This document shows, piece by piece, positions 1 to 6,042 of a stretch of 7,999 nucleotides of DNA (positions within the stretch are counted from its first letter, which is position 1; every line of letters starts with the position of its first letter). The DNA is taken from contig CALKVB010000362.1 of assembly GCA_937996605.1 (NCBI GenBank), positions 1-7,999 of the forward strand, written 5' to 3'. The translations under genes and the position numbers were made by a program. The DNA comes from an uncultured Oxalobacteraceae bacterium (GTDB lineage: Bacteria > Pseudomonadota > Gammaproteobacteria > Burkholderiales > Burkholderiaceae_D). The notes beneath the pieces are model-generated. The model did not search any database, was not told where the DNA came from, and saw only the letters and a program-made list of their open reading frames with translations.

Positions 1-36
1 AAGACACTCTTTCCCTACACGACGCTCTTCCGATCT
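1..36 (+). other. Illumina sequencing adapter left on contig end (artefact)
   Basis: Bases 4-36 match the 33-base Illumina TruSeq read 1 primer/adapter, from ACACTCTTTCC to GCTCTTCCGATCT, recognised from memory of the published adapter. The three bases before it (aag) do not continue the single-index adapter and could be the end of an i5 index; that part is inference. The RtcB reading frame runs normally up to base 37 and then reads into adapter, so the junction lies at 36/37. This is untrimmed library sequence, not biology, and it marks the true end of the assembled contig. Confidence 0.97.
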
Positions 37-529
37 GCTTGGCATCGAGCCCATGCCCAGTAAAACTAGCATCATCAAAAATATCAACCACTTGCTGTAA
101 TTCAGCAAAATGGTTTCCACCACCGATAGAGCCTAAAGCATGTTCAAAGTGAGTGTCGTCGAAATTCAAATCTTGCACGCGCTGTTTCCAAGCTGGACTC
201 TGTTCAATCAATGGTCGATCGATATTGCCGAAACGTTTTACTAGCTTCGATACTGCTAATTTGGCAGTCGAGATCTCTGTTTGCATCAAACGCATGCCAC
301 AACCAATATCGCCGCCAATTAAGGCAGGGTAAAAGCGTTCCGCAGAGAAGAATGCCGCACCCACAGGATAGCCACGACCAGGATGTAAGTCAGGCATACC
401 TGCAACTCTGTGCATGCCCTGTAGTTTTGCTGTGGTTTGTAACTGCTGGATTGCGCCTCCTTCAATCCACGTTTTTGTAGAGGCGATTACAGAGACTTGT
501 TCTGTAATGATTTGTATAGAATTGCCCAT
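37..529 (-). CDS. RtcB-family RNA ligase, RtcB2/PrfH-coupled type (3' part missing)
   Basis: This is the N-terminal 164 residues of an RtcB-type RNA ligase, a cytoplasmic enzyme that joins a 2',3'-cyclic phosphate or 3'-phosphate end to a 5'-OH end using GTP and Mn2+. Visible motifs are MPDLHPGRG (45-53), GGDIGCGMR (72-80), which carries the expected metal ligands D74 and C77, and GSIGGGNHFAE (133-143) with N139/H140 of the GTP/metal site. The start MGNSIQII and the LHPGRG variant (classical RtcB has VHxGKG) suggest the release-factor-H-coupled subgroup, in which prfH usually follows directly; that position lies beyond this contig end. The ATG at 529 is the first start after an in-frame TGA nine bases upstream. 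Its Shine-Dalgarno is weak (ACAGG at best). The C-terminal active-site histidine region is absent only because the contig ends in adapter. Confidence 0.9.
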
Positions 530-593
530 AGGGAATCAACCTGTCAAATATGCAGGTCGTCGCCAGAGCGAATAGATTTTCGTATTTTGAAAA

Positions 594-614
594 CTCGGCG
601 ATCTTGAGGCCGAG
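594..614 (-). terminator. Candidate attenuator hairpin before rtcB
   Basis: Read on the minus strand, CTCGGC (614-609) pairs perfectly with GCCGAG (599-594) across a 9-base loop and is followed at once by TTTT. A further TTTG (620-617)/CAAA pairing could extend it beyond an internal loop. The hairpin begins eight bases after the TAA of the 20-codon leader ORF and lies upstream of the rtcB start. The U-run is only four long, so it would be a modest intrinsic terminator. A ribosome paused at the leader stop codon would cover the 5' arm. Attenuation is inferred from geometry only. Confidence 0.5.
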
Positions 615-622
615 AGCAAACC

Positions 623-685
623 TTATGCCTGACGCAACCCGCGATTAAAAATAGCGATTGGTGTTTTCAGGTGATTTGTTGACAT
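623..685 (-). CDS. Putative 20-residue leader peptide upstream of rtcB
   Basis: A short ORF begins MSTNHLK, ends RGLRQA and stops with TAA. It has by far the best ribosome binding site in this region: AAGGAGT (697-691), five bases before the ATG. A good sigma70-type promoter lies just upstream, giving a 5' leader of only about 25-30 bases. The stop codon lies eight bases before a GC-rich hairpin with a short U-run, and rtcB starts 93 bases beyond the stop. I do not recognise the peptide. It has no run of one amino acid such as amino-acid biosynthesis leader peptides have, so if it controls rtcB it should sense something else, such as translation or termination status. It could instead be a free-standing small protein or a remnant of a longer gene. 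Confidence 0.55.
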   Translation of the reverse strand: MSTNHLKTPIAIFNRGLRQA

Positions 686-719
686 GTTGTACTCCTTATT
701 ATTGTTCTTTTCGTCGGGT

Positions 720-748
720 TCTATAATGCGAGTTGATTTTTAAAACAA
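720..748 (-). promoter_or_regulatory. Sigma70-type promoter of the leader ORF/rtcB transcript
   Basis: On the minus strand, TTGTTT (748-743) and TATAGA (725-720) are separated by 17 bases. Transcription would start near 711-715, about 27 bases before the leader ATG. No sigma54 -24/-12 pattern is visible in this region, although some rtcBA operons use RtcR and sigma54. Confidence 0.5.
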
Positions 749-997
749 CGCAAATTTCCCTCGCTCCTTGATTGTAACAAGATTTCTTCGATGTTTAAAG
801 CGTGGACCATTCTAGATAGATAAACAAACCCAAGCCGAGTCAACGCAAAATTATTCCATACTCGATCGAATTCAATGTATTTACCTCAATCAAAGCGCAA
901 GTCCTTCCTAGAGCTAGAGGGAAAACTGTATATTTGAGAAGTTATTTAAACCACGTCATCAACGGCTGCATCGATGGCACTACAAGAGGAATAATCC
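749..997. other. Divergent intergenic region between rtcB leader and cytochrome b561
   Basis: This AT-rich stretch separates the leftward rtcB transcript from the rightward cytochrome gene. I see no ORF with a ribosome binding site and no RNA gene. A TATATT at 929-934 could be a -10 box for the cytochrome gene, but no convincing -35 box goes with it. The cytochrome ribosome binding site AAGAGGA lies at 983-989. A second leftward TTGACT (842-837) has only poorly spaced -10 candidates. Confidence 0.4.
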
Positions 998-1534
998 ATG
1001 CACAATACTACGCAGACTCGTTACAACAAACTCGCCATTTATTTGCATTGGCTCATATTGTTTTTACTGATTGCCGTCTACGCCACCATCGAGTTTCGTG
1101 AAATTTTCCCTAAGGGAAGCGATCCACGCAAGGCAATGAAGATGTGGCATTTCATGTTGGGCTTATCCGTTTTCTTTCTTGTTATCTTGCGCATTGCCAA
1201 TCGGTTCATGTCAACTGCGCCAGCCATCATTCCCACCCCACCAGCGTGGCAGGAAAAACTAGCGAAGCTCTTTCATCTCGCGCTATACCTTTTCATGATC
1301 GCGATGCCGCTCGCTGGCTGGATGATCCTCAGTGCAGAAGGAAAACCGATCCCATTTTGGGGCTTTGAATTACCTGCTCTGATTAGCCCCAACAAAGGAC
1401 TCGCCGAGACCATAGAAGAAATCCATGTTACTTTCGGCACGGTCGGTTATTTCTTAATCGGCATCCATGCTTTGGCAGGCATTTATCACCACCATATGGT
1501 CAAAGATAACACTCTGAAACGTATGCTGCCTTAA
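998..1534 (+). CDS. Cytochrome b561 (CybB family), diheme membrane protein
   Basis: The product is 178 residues, the usual length for bacterial CybB/YodB cytochrome b561. It is an inner-membrane diheme b-type cytochrome; the E. coli relative oxidises superoxide and delivers electrons to ubiquinone. Four membrane segments can be seen at about 12-31, 50-68, 92-113 and 142-164. The four heme-ligand histidines are H17 (LHW), H51 (WHF), H143 (EIHVT) and H157 (GIHALAG), spaced much as in E. coli CybB. A HHH run (164-166) follows the last helix and is probably not a ligand. AAGAGGA lies seven bases before the ATG. The gene stands alone and is convergent with the metallo-beta-lactamase gene, so its partner is not shown by context. 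Thiosulfate- or nickel-hydrogenase-type cytochrome b relatives are less likely because of the short length and lack of neighbours. Confidence 0.9.
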   Translation: MHNTTQTRYNKLAIYLHWLILFLLIAVYATIEFREIFPKGSDPRKAMKMWHFMLGLSVFFLVILRIANRFMSTAPAIIPTPPAWQEKLAKLFHLALYLFMIAMPLAGWMILSAEGKPIPFWGFELPALISPNKGLAETIEEIHVTFGTVGYFLIGIHALAGIYHHHMVKDNTLKRMLP

Positions 1535-1544
1535 GATCCCGAAA

Positions 1545-1572
1545 GGGCAAGAAGATGGTTTTCCTCTTGCCC
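1545..1572. terminator. Inverted repeat between convergent genes, probable terminator
   Basis: GGGCAAGA (1545-1552) pairs with TCTTGCCC (1565-1572) across a 12-base loop, eleven bases after the cytochrome stop codon. In the plus direction no U-run follows. In the minus direction the stem is followed by TTTCGGG, a very short U-run. It may serve the metallo-beta-lactamase transcript, the cytochrome transcript or both, and may act more by RNA 3'-end protection than by intrinsic termination. Confidence 0.5.
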
Positions 1573-1618
1573 TAAATCGAAGTCCAACTAAGTGAGTACA
1601 TCACTCAGATTGATTCAA

Positions 1619-2554
1619 TTACTTCGCGGTTGTCGGCTTCGATTCCGCTTCTTTTTGCAAACGCAGTTCCAAATTTTTCAGGCCCACCTCTGCTAACTTT
1701 TGGCAGGCAGTGTTATCGACTAAGGCGGCCTTAGCATCAAGGCGCTCCAAGATATTACTTCCCCCAGTGTGGCCCGTGATTAAGATTTCACATGGCGTTG
1801 CGCCAATTCTTGCGATGCTTGCGCGCAGTGCGGCAGCCATGCCACCTTCGCCTGAATAGCGATAGACATCATCAGAAATCGAGCCAAGGCTGTCTGAAAA
1901 TACGAGTTGATGGCACACGCCGTTTTCACATTCTTTCCATGTCCAACCTGAGCCGCCCGGAGCATGTCCTGGCATCGGGATATTCCGTATCGACGTTTTC
2001 CCTACCTTCACCATTTGGCCGTCGCTAATCGTCTTCAGATTGGCGATGGGCGCAAAGGTCGATAAAATTTCAAACTGAGGATCACGGCGATCCGCCTTGC
2101 CGCTGCGCATTGTCTCTACGGCCTCTTGTCGAACCAATACCGTCGCTCCACTTGCTTTCTGAAACTGGGCAACGCCGCCCATATGATCATGATGTTCGTG
2201 CGTCGTCAGTATGGTACGAATATCATTTAAACGCACACCAATAGCCCGAAGACTCTTACTCACGCCTTCGAATGCATTCGCCGGCCCACTATCGATCAAG
2301 ATATGACCTTGTGGATTCGCAATTAAAATCACGGAAATACCGCAAGTGCCAACATACCAAGAATTACCATACAAATGGCGCGGAGCCGTTGGCTCGTCCC
2401 AATTGTCCGACTTACATTCTTTGCTTAGAGTAGTGTCTTTCGCCAGCTGGGGCATCTTGACGCTAGCGTGCGCCGAAACTGGTGAACTGCAAAACATCAA
2501 TGCGATTGCGCTTGCGAGAGTCAATTGAGTAAAGGAGCGTAAGTTTAATTTCAT
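1619..2554 (-). CDS. Subclass B3 metallo-beta-lactamase, exported
   Basis: The 311-residue product is a periplasmic zinc hydrolase of the subclass B3 metallo-beta-lactamase type, the group that opens penicillins, cephalosporins and carbapenems. A signal peptide is clear: MKLNLR, hydrophobic residues about 8-22, cleavage near VSA-HA (26-30). All six B3 ligands are present: H119, H121, D123 and H124 in HEHHDH, H197 in PGHAPGGSGW, and H262 in ITGHTGGSN. Ligands H119/H121/H197 form the Zn1 site and D123/H124/H262 the Zn2 site. The WTW, FSDS and SDD stretch (204-229) is also typical of B3 enzymes. C255 and C283 are placed like the conserved B3 disulfide. The last ligand sits in TGHTGG where many B3 enzymes have TPHPG. 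No strong Shine-Dalgarno precedes the ATG. No resistance island, integron or transposase is nearby, so it looks like a resident chromosomal enzyme; another MBL-fold hydrolase activity is possible. Confidence 0.9.
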   Translation of the reverse strand: MKLNLRSFTQLTLASAIALMFCSSPVSAHASVKMPQLAKDTTLSKECKSDNWDEPTAPRHLYGNSWYVGTCGISVILIANPQGHILIDSGPANAFEGVSKSLRAIGVRLNDIRTILTTHEHHDHMGGVAQFQKASGATVLVRQEAVETMRSGKADRRDPQFEILSTFAPIANLKTISDGQMVKVGKTSIRNIPMPGHAPGGSGWTWKECENGVCHQLVFSDSLGSISDDVYRYSGEGGMAAALRASIARIGATPCEILITGHTGGSNILERLDAKAALVDNTACQKLAEVGLKNLELRLQKEAESKPTTAK

Positions 2555-2579
2555 GCGATTTTTTCTGATTAAATATAAA

Positions 2580-2623
2580 TGTAAGCGTTTAATTGCTAGC
2601 CTCTAAATGCAAGCGCTGATTGC
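2580..2623. promoter_or_regulatory. Two operator-like repeats upstream of the metallo-beta-lactamase gene
   Basis: TGTAAGCGTTTAATTGC (2580-2596) and TGCAAGCGCTGATTGC (2608-2623) are near-identical direct repeats, differing by three substitutions and one gap, with starts 28 bases apart. Each contains an imperfect palindrome around a central CG, the pattern of LacI/GalR-family operators. They lie 26 to 69 bases upstream of the beta-lactamase ATG, where a repressor would overlap a promoter. No LacI-family gene is present in the window, so the regulator is unknown. Confidence 0.35.
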
Positions 2624-2744
2624 AATAGCGCGGTTCTGTTTCAAGTACGAGACTAAAAAGTGCGCACATCATACCCTCAGCAAAGGCGAAAAGTAAGCAT
2701 GCAAATGGTCAACACAGAATTAAATTCAAACTAATTGTGGAGCT

Positions 2745-2774
2745 AAAACACATTGATCGCAAAAGGAGTACAAT
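2745..2774 (+). promoter_or_regulatory. Possible ndh promoter
   Basis: A good -10 box TACAAT (2769-2774) is preceded at 18 bases by a weak -35 match AAAACA (2745-2750). It would start transcription near 2781, giving a leader of about 150 bases before ndh that contains the whole inverted-repeat element at 2835-2906. The weak -35 suggests dependence on an activator, or that the call is wrong. Confidence 0.3.
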
Positions 2775-2834
2775 TCTATTGCACCGCACAAATCACATCT
2801 GCAACACCATGCTCGAGGTGATATGCGAAAGTCC

Positions 2835-2906
2835 ATTTCAAATGATCGTTGGCTTGCCACGATCACTCATACGAAGTAGCAGCTTGCTTCGACCCTCATT
2901 TGAAAT
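2835..2906 (+). other. Three-way-junction inverted-repeat element in the ndh leader
   Basis: An outer stem of 11 perfect pairs, ATTTCAAATGA (2835-2845) with TCATTTGAAAT (2896-2906), encloses two hairpins. The first is GATCG, bulged T, TGG, loop CTTG, CCACGATC (2844-2864). It shares two bases (2844-2845) with the outer stem, so the inner two pairs of one or the other must open. The second is CGAAGTAG, loop CAGC, TTGCTTCG (2872-2891), with two G-T pairs. It ends 26 bases before the ndh ATG, so it would lie in the ndh 5' leader. It matches no riboswitch family I know and is not a tRNA. It could be a cis-acting RNA control element, a processed small RNA, or a small palindromic repeat of REP/MITE type. 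Confidence 0.5.
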
Positions 2907-2922
2907 AGATTTTCAAATTGTC

Positions 2923-2926
2923 GGAG
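2923..2926 (+). promoter_or_regulatory. Ribosome binding site that sets the ndh start
   Basis: GGAG lies six bases before the ATG at 2933. The same frame also has a TTG at 2918, but that codon lies upstream of this site and has no site of its own, so the ATG is preferred. Confidence 0.7.
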
Positions 2927-2932
2927 AAAAAT

Positions 2933-4261
2933 ATGGAAACCAAGCAAGCATCAGCACTGCACCACATTGTCATTGTCGGCGGCGGCGCTGGGGGTTTAGA
3001 GTTAGCAGTGCGCCTCGGCAAACGCCTAGGTAAAAAAGGTAAAGCACGCATCACTTTAGTCGACGCTAGTCGCACCCATCTTTGGAAACCCCTTCTTCAT
3101 CAAGTTGCTGCTGGCACCCTCGATAGCCATGCCGATGAACGCGAATACTTTGCACTGGCGCGCAGCAAACATTTCGAATTTCGCTTGGGTCGCATGCAAG
3201 GCCTATCGCGCGAGAAAAAAGAAATTTATCTCTCCCCTACCTTTGACGAAGACGGCCAAGAATTATTGCCACAACAGGCCATCGCTTACGACCAACTCGT
3301 GATTGCACTCGGCAGTCAAACCAATGATTTCGGTACCAAGGGTGCAAAAGAGAATTGCATCATGCTCGACTCTTTGCCTGCGGCAGAACGTTTTCATCAG
3401 AAATTAATTAATTTTTGTTTGCGAGCACAGTCTCAGCAACAGCAAGCGGGCGAAGGTCGCTTTACGGTAACCATCATTGGCGGTGGTGCGACGGGTGTTG
3501 AATTGGCGGCCGAATTGCATATGACGACCAAGATCTTATCCAGCTATGGCTTAGTCAATTTCCATCCCGAGAAAGATTTGAAAATAGTGATCGTGGACGC
3601 CTCCCCTCGCCTTTTGCAAATGCTACCAGAACGCCTATCAGATTCCGTCGCTAAGGAATTACGCAGCATCGCCATTGAGATTCATACCAATGAGAAAGTG
3701 GTAGAAGTGAGCAAAGAAGGTGTGGCTATGGCCAGTGGTAAATTTATTCCTAGCGGCATCGTGGTTTGGGCTGCGGGTATCAAGGCGCCCGACTTTTTAC
3801 GCGACATCGATGGCCTAGAGAGCAATCGCTTAAACCAACTTGTGGTCCATCGCAATTTGCAAACCACACGAGACGCCAGCATCTTCGCATTGGGTGACTG
3901 CTGTGCTTGCCCGCAAGGCGAAGGTCAAGCGAACGTGCCGCCACGCGCCCAATCGGCGCACCAGCAAGCGGCATGTTTAGCAGATTCTCTATGTCGCGCC
4001 ATGCATGGCAAGCCACTCAAAGATTTCACGTATAAAGACCATGGATCTTTGGTTTCTTTAGGCAACTACAGCACCGTAGGTAGTTTAATGGGGGCAATTG
4101 CAAGTGGCTCGGTGTTTATCGAAGGCACGCTGGCGAAATGGATGTATTGGTCACTTCATAAACACCATCAAGTCGCCGTCAATGGTTGGTTTCATACTTG
4201 GTTATCGACTTGGGCTGAAACCATTGATAGAGTCAGAAATCCACGCATCAAGCTACATTAA
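2933..4261 (+). CDS. ndh: Type II NADH:quinone oxidoreductase (NDH-2)
   Basis: The 442-residue product is a non-proton-pumping NADH dehydrogenase that passes electrons from NADH through FAD to quinone on the cytoplasmic face of the inner membrane. The length fits the family (E. coli Ndh is 434). Seen in order: FAD-binding VIVGGGAGGLE (13-23); the NDH-2 signature HLWKPLLHQVA (49-59); NADH-binding VTIIGGGATGVELAAEL (179-195); an acidic D222 at the end of the following strand, favouring NADH; the FAD motif IFALGDC (317-323); and the quinone-site AQ motif PRAQSAHQQA (337-346). The C-terminal part (about 385-442), with WMYWSLHKHH and tryptophan-rich stretches, is the expected membrane-anchoring region. 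The gene is monocistronic, divergent from the metallo-beta-lactamase gene, with a structured leader that could control it. A sulfide:quinone reductase is unlikely because the NDH-2 motifs are complete. Confidence 0.94.
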   Translation: METKQASALHHIVIVGGGAGGLELAVRLGKRLGKKGKARITLVDASRTHLWKPLLHQVAAGTLDSHADEREYFALARSKHFEFRLGRMQGLSREKKEIYLSPTFDEDGQELLPQQAIAYDQLVIALGSQTNDFGTKGAKENCIMLDSLPAAERFHQKLINFCLRAQSQQQQAGEGRFTVTIIGGGATGVELAAELHMTTKILSSYGLVNFHPEKDLKIVIVDASPRLLQMLPERLSDSVAKELRSIAIEIHTNEKVVEVSKEGVAMASGKFIPSGIVVWAAGIKAPDFLRDIDGLESNRLNQLVVHRNLQTTRDASIFALGDCCACPQGEGQANVPPRAQSAHQQAACLADSLCRAMHGKPLKDFTYKDHGSLVSLGNYSTVGSLMGAIASGSVFIEGTLAKWMYWSLHKHHQVAVNGWFHTWLSTWAETIDRVRNPRIKLH

Positions 4262-4285
4262 TTAAAATTACTACTTGAAGCTGTG

Positions 4286-4319
4286 GCAAGTGTCATCACA
4301 CTAAGTCGATGACACTTGC
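4286..4319. terminator. 12-bp perfect hairpin between convergent genes
   Basis: GCAAGTGTCATC (4286-4297) pairs fully with GATGACACTTGC (4308-4319) across a 10-base loop. It lies 24 bases after the ndh stop and 33 bases beyond the stop of the opposing serine hydrolase gene. Neither side has a U-run, so it is probably a bidirectional 3'-end structure that stops or protects both transcripts rather than a classic intrinsic terminator. Confidence 0.65.
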
Positions 4320-4352
4320 ACTGCTATACATTTGGCAGCGCCTCACAGTGTT

Positions 4353-5732
4353 TTACTCAGGGCGCACATTGATGATAAATATCTTAGAATCCGCATCAAA
4401 ACCCAACTTGTAAATCAAGGTTTCATGTTTCATCCGAACGCGGTAATCAAACTTTTTTTGTCCATTTTGCTCATCAAATTTGAGCAATTCAATTGCTACA
4501 AACTCTCCATACTCTTTCAAATCCTCAGCCAATTCGCGTAAGCGATCTGGAAAAATCACTTTCGCCGTTTTTTCCGCGAACACTTCTCGTGGAATAGTGC
4601 CTGAAATGATGTTTAACAAAATCTCTTTGGCGCGTGCTTTGCTATGTGTATCTACATCGGGAATCGCGTTAGGCGTTTTGATCTTCAACGCTGGTAGTAT
4701 TTCTGCTGCAATCAAATCAGCGATGCGTTTAGGATTTGCGCCAGATCGATTCGTCAATACGATCACACTGAGATGATCATCGACGTAACGACTAATTTGT
4801 GTGGTAAAACCTTGCCAAGCGCCGCCATGCTCAATGTTCCTATGACCATTTGTTTCCGACAAAAACCACCCATAGCCATAATCGAAAGTACTCCCATTAT
4901 TTAGTTTAACAGGCGTCCAACTCAAGGTTTTCTCTTCGTTTTTCAACGGGAAATTTTGATACAACGCGAGATCCCACAATGCTAAATCATGTGCAGTTAA
5001 ATATAAGCTTCCGTCCGCCGTTCGGTTGAGAGCGGGCGAAACCCACTCTTGATTTTTCCATTCTCGCTTCACTAGATCATAACCAGCGGCACGATGCGGA
5101 ATAATACTGCGCTCGTCGATAATACGTGTTTGCATTCCCAGTGGCTCAAAAATTCTTTGCCGCAATTGGTCGCCATAGAACTGTCCGCCGGCCTTGTTCG
5201 CAATGAAGCCAAGTAGGTGATATCCCATATTCGAATACTGCCACTTTTCTCCCGACTTAAATAACATCGGCACAGTCGCTTCGAGCTCAATCAACTCTTG
5301 GTCTGTATAGTTCTTCTTGAAATCTAATTTGCGGTAAGGATCATCCAAACCTGATGTATGCGTCAGCAATTGATGAATGGTGATTCCCTTCCAGCTATCG
5401 GGAATACTCTCTAAATATTTTTCGATAGGGTCTTGCAAACTCAACTTTCCATCACGCGCCAATAAGAGAATCAATGCCGCAGTGAACTGCTTACCGACGG
5501 AACCAGATTGAAAAATAGTTTGTGGACTCACCTTAACTTGATGTTCTACATTCGCCAGGCCATAGCCCTGTTCTTTGACAATTTTACCTTTATGTACGAT
5601 CGCAATACTCACACCAGGAATCCGTTGTCGCTGCATTTCACGCACTACTTGCTGATCAATCGTATCTGCACGAGAGGGTTCTGTTACCATCAGAAAACCT
5701 AGCACCAAAGCTAAAGCGCCCAAAATCTTCAT
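4353..5732 (-). CDS. Exported serine hydrolase, class C beta-lactamase family (PF00144)
   Basis: The product has 459 residues. A signal peptide (hydrophobic 3-17, likely cleavage SRA-DT at 22/23) sends it to the periplasm. The serine beta-lactamase/DD-peptidase fold follows at about 25-350 with the catalytic set intact: S78-V-G-K81 (SxxK), Y166-S-N168 (YxN) and H302-G-G304 in the KTG position. LLTHTSGL (122-129) is typical of this broad family. Members include DD-carboxypeptidases, D-aminopeptidases, esterases and a few beta-lactamases; HGG in place of KTG argues for an esterase or peptidase rather than a true AmpC. Residues about 365-459 form an extra C-terminal domain of mixed helix and strand that I cannot name. 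AAGGA lies six bases before the ATG. A promoter at 5903-5931 gives it a leader of about 160 bases, so it is probably transcribed alone. Confidence 0.85.
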   Translation of the reverse strand: MKILGALALVLGFLMVTEPSRADTIDQQVVREMQRQRIPGVSIAIVHKGKIVKEQGYGLANVEHQVKVSPQTIFQSGSVGKQFTAALILLLARDGKLSLQDPIEKYLESIPDSWKGITIHQLLTHTSGLDDPYRKLDFKKNYTDQELIELEATVPMLFKSGEKWQYSNMGYHLLGFIANKAGGQFYGDQLRQRIFEPLGMQTRIIDERSIIPHRAAGYDLVKREWKNQEWVSPALNRTADGSLYLTAHDLALWDLALYQNFPLKNEEKTLSWTPVKLNNGSTFDYGYGWFLSETNGHRNIEHGGAWQGFTTQISRYVDDHLSVIVLTNRSGANPKRIADLIAAEILPALKIKTPNAIPDVDTHSKARAKEILLNIISGTIPREVFAEKTAKVIFPDRLRELAEDLKEYGEFVAIELLKFDEQNGQKKFDYRVRMKHETLIYKLGFDADSKIFIINVRPE

Positions 5733-6042
5733 TATCTATCCTTAGAAAGTTAAGAAAAAAACTGCATCTCATCGACATCACGACCTAATCACCGAGTCGG
5801 CAAATAAGCTGTATTTGAGCGACGCTTCGATTGACCTAGATGATAGGTAAAAGAAGATAGAACATATAAATAGCGAGCGCTACACGACAGAGACGGCAAG
5901 CAAGAATAAAAGGCAATTCGGCCAAGGTCAACAACCAAATTCTTCACCGAACAAGGAAGAGCAAGGATTCGCAGACGTTCGCACACACGACTCAAGACTT
6001 TCCAATGCCCAGGAAATTACTTCAGCAAAGATGCATGCAAAA
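5733..6042 (-). other. Intergenic region and long leader of the serine hydrolase gene
   Basis: About 310 bases separate the ATP-grasp-like gene from the hydrolase gene on the same strand. It contains the hydrolase promoter (5903-5931), about 160 bases of presumed untranslated leader, and a run of seven T's (minus strand, 5762-5756) shortly before the ribosome binding site. That run is not preceded by a good hairpin, so I do not call a terminator. The palindrome TGCATGCA (6032-6039) lies just past the stop of the upstream gene. Short open frames here lack ribosome binding sites and protein-like character. Confidence 0.5.
5903..5931 (-). promoter_or_regulatory. Sigma70-type promoter of the serine hydrolase gene
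   Basis: On the minus strand TTGACC (5931-5926) and TATTCT (5908-5903) are separated by exactly 17 bases, with five of six and four of six matches to consensus. Transcription would start near 5896. This indicates that the hydrolase gene is expressed independently of the ligase pair upstream. Confidence 0.55.

Noticed and set aside
211..480. 89-residue plus-strand open frame
   Set aside because: It lies antisense inside the rtcB gene, whose protein motifs are clear, and has no ribosome binding site or recognisable protein character.
2835..2906. tRNA gene
   Set aside because: The fold has only two inner arms, an 11-pair outer stem, and none of the conserved tRNA loop sequences or a CCA end.
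2918..2932. Upstream TTG start for ndh, adding five residues
   Set aside because: The GGAG site is downstream of the TTG and correctly spaced for the ATG at 2933.
2737..3033. 98-residue plus-strand open frame with a GTG start before ndh
   Set aside because: It runs through the inverted-repeat element and into ndh in another frame, ends in an arginine-rich shadow sequence and has no ribosome binding site.
5756..5762. Intrinsic terminator suggested by a run of seven T's on the minus strand
   Set aside because: No stable hairpin lies directly before the run, and it sits between the hydrolase promoter and its own ribosome binding site.
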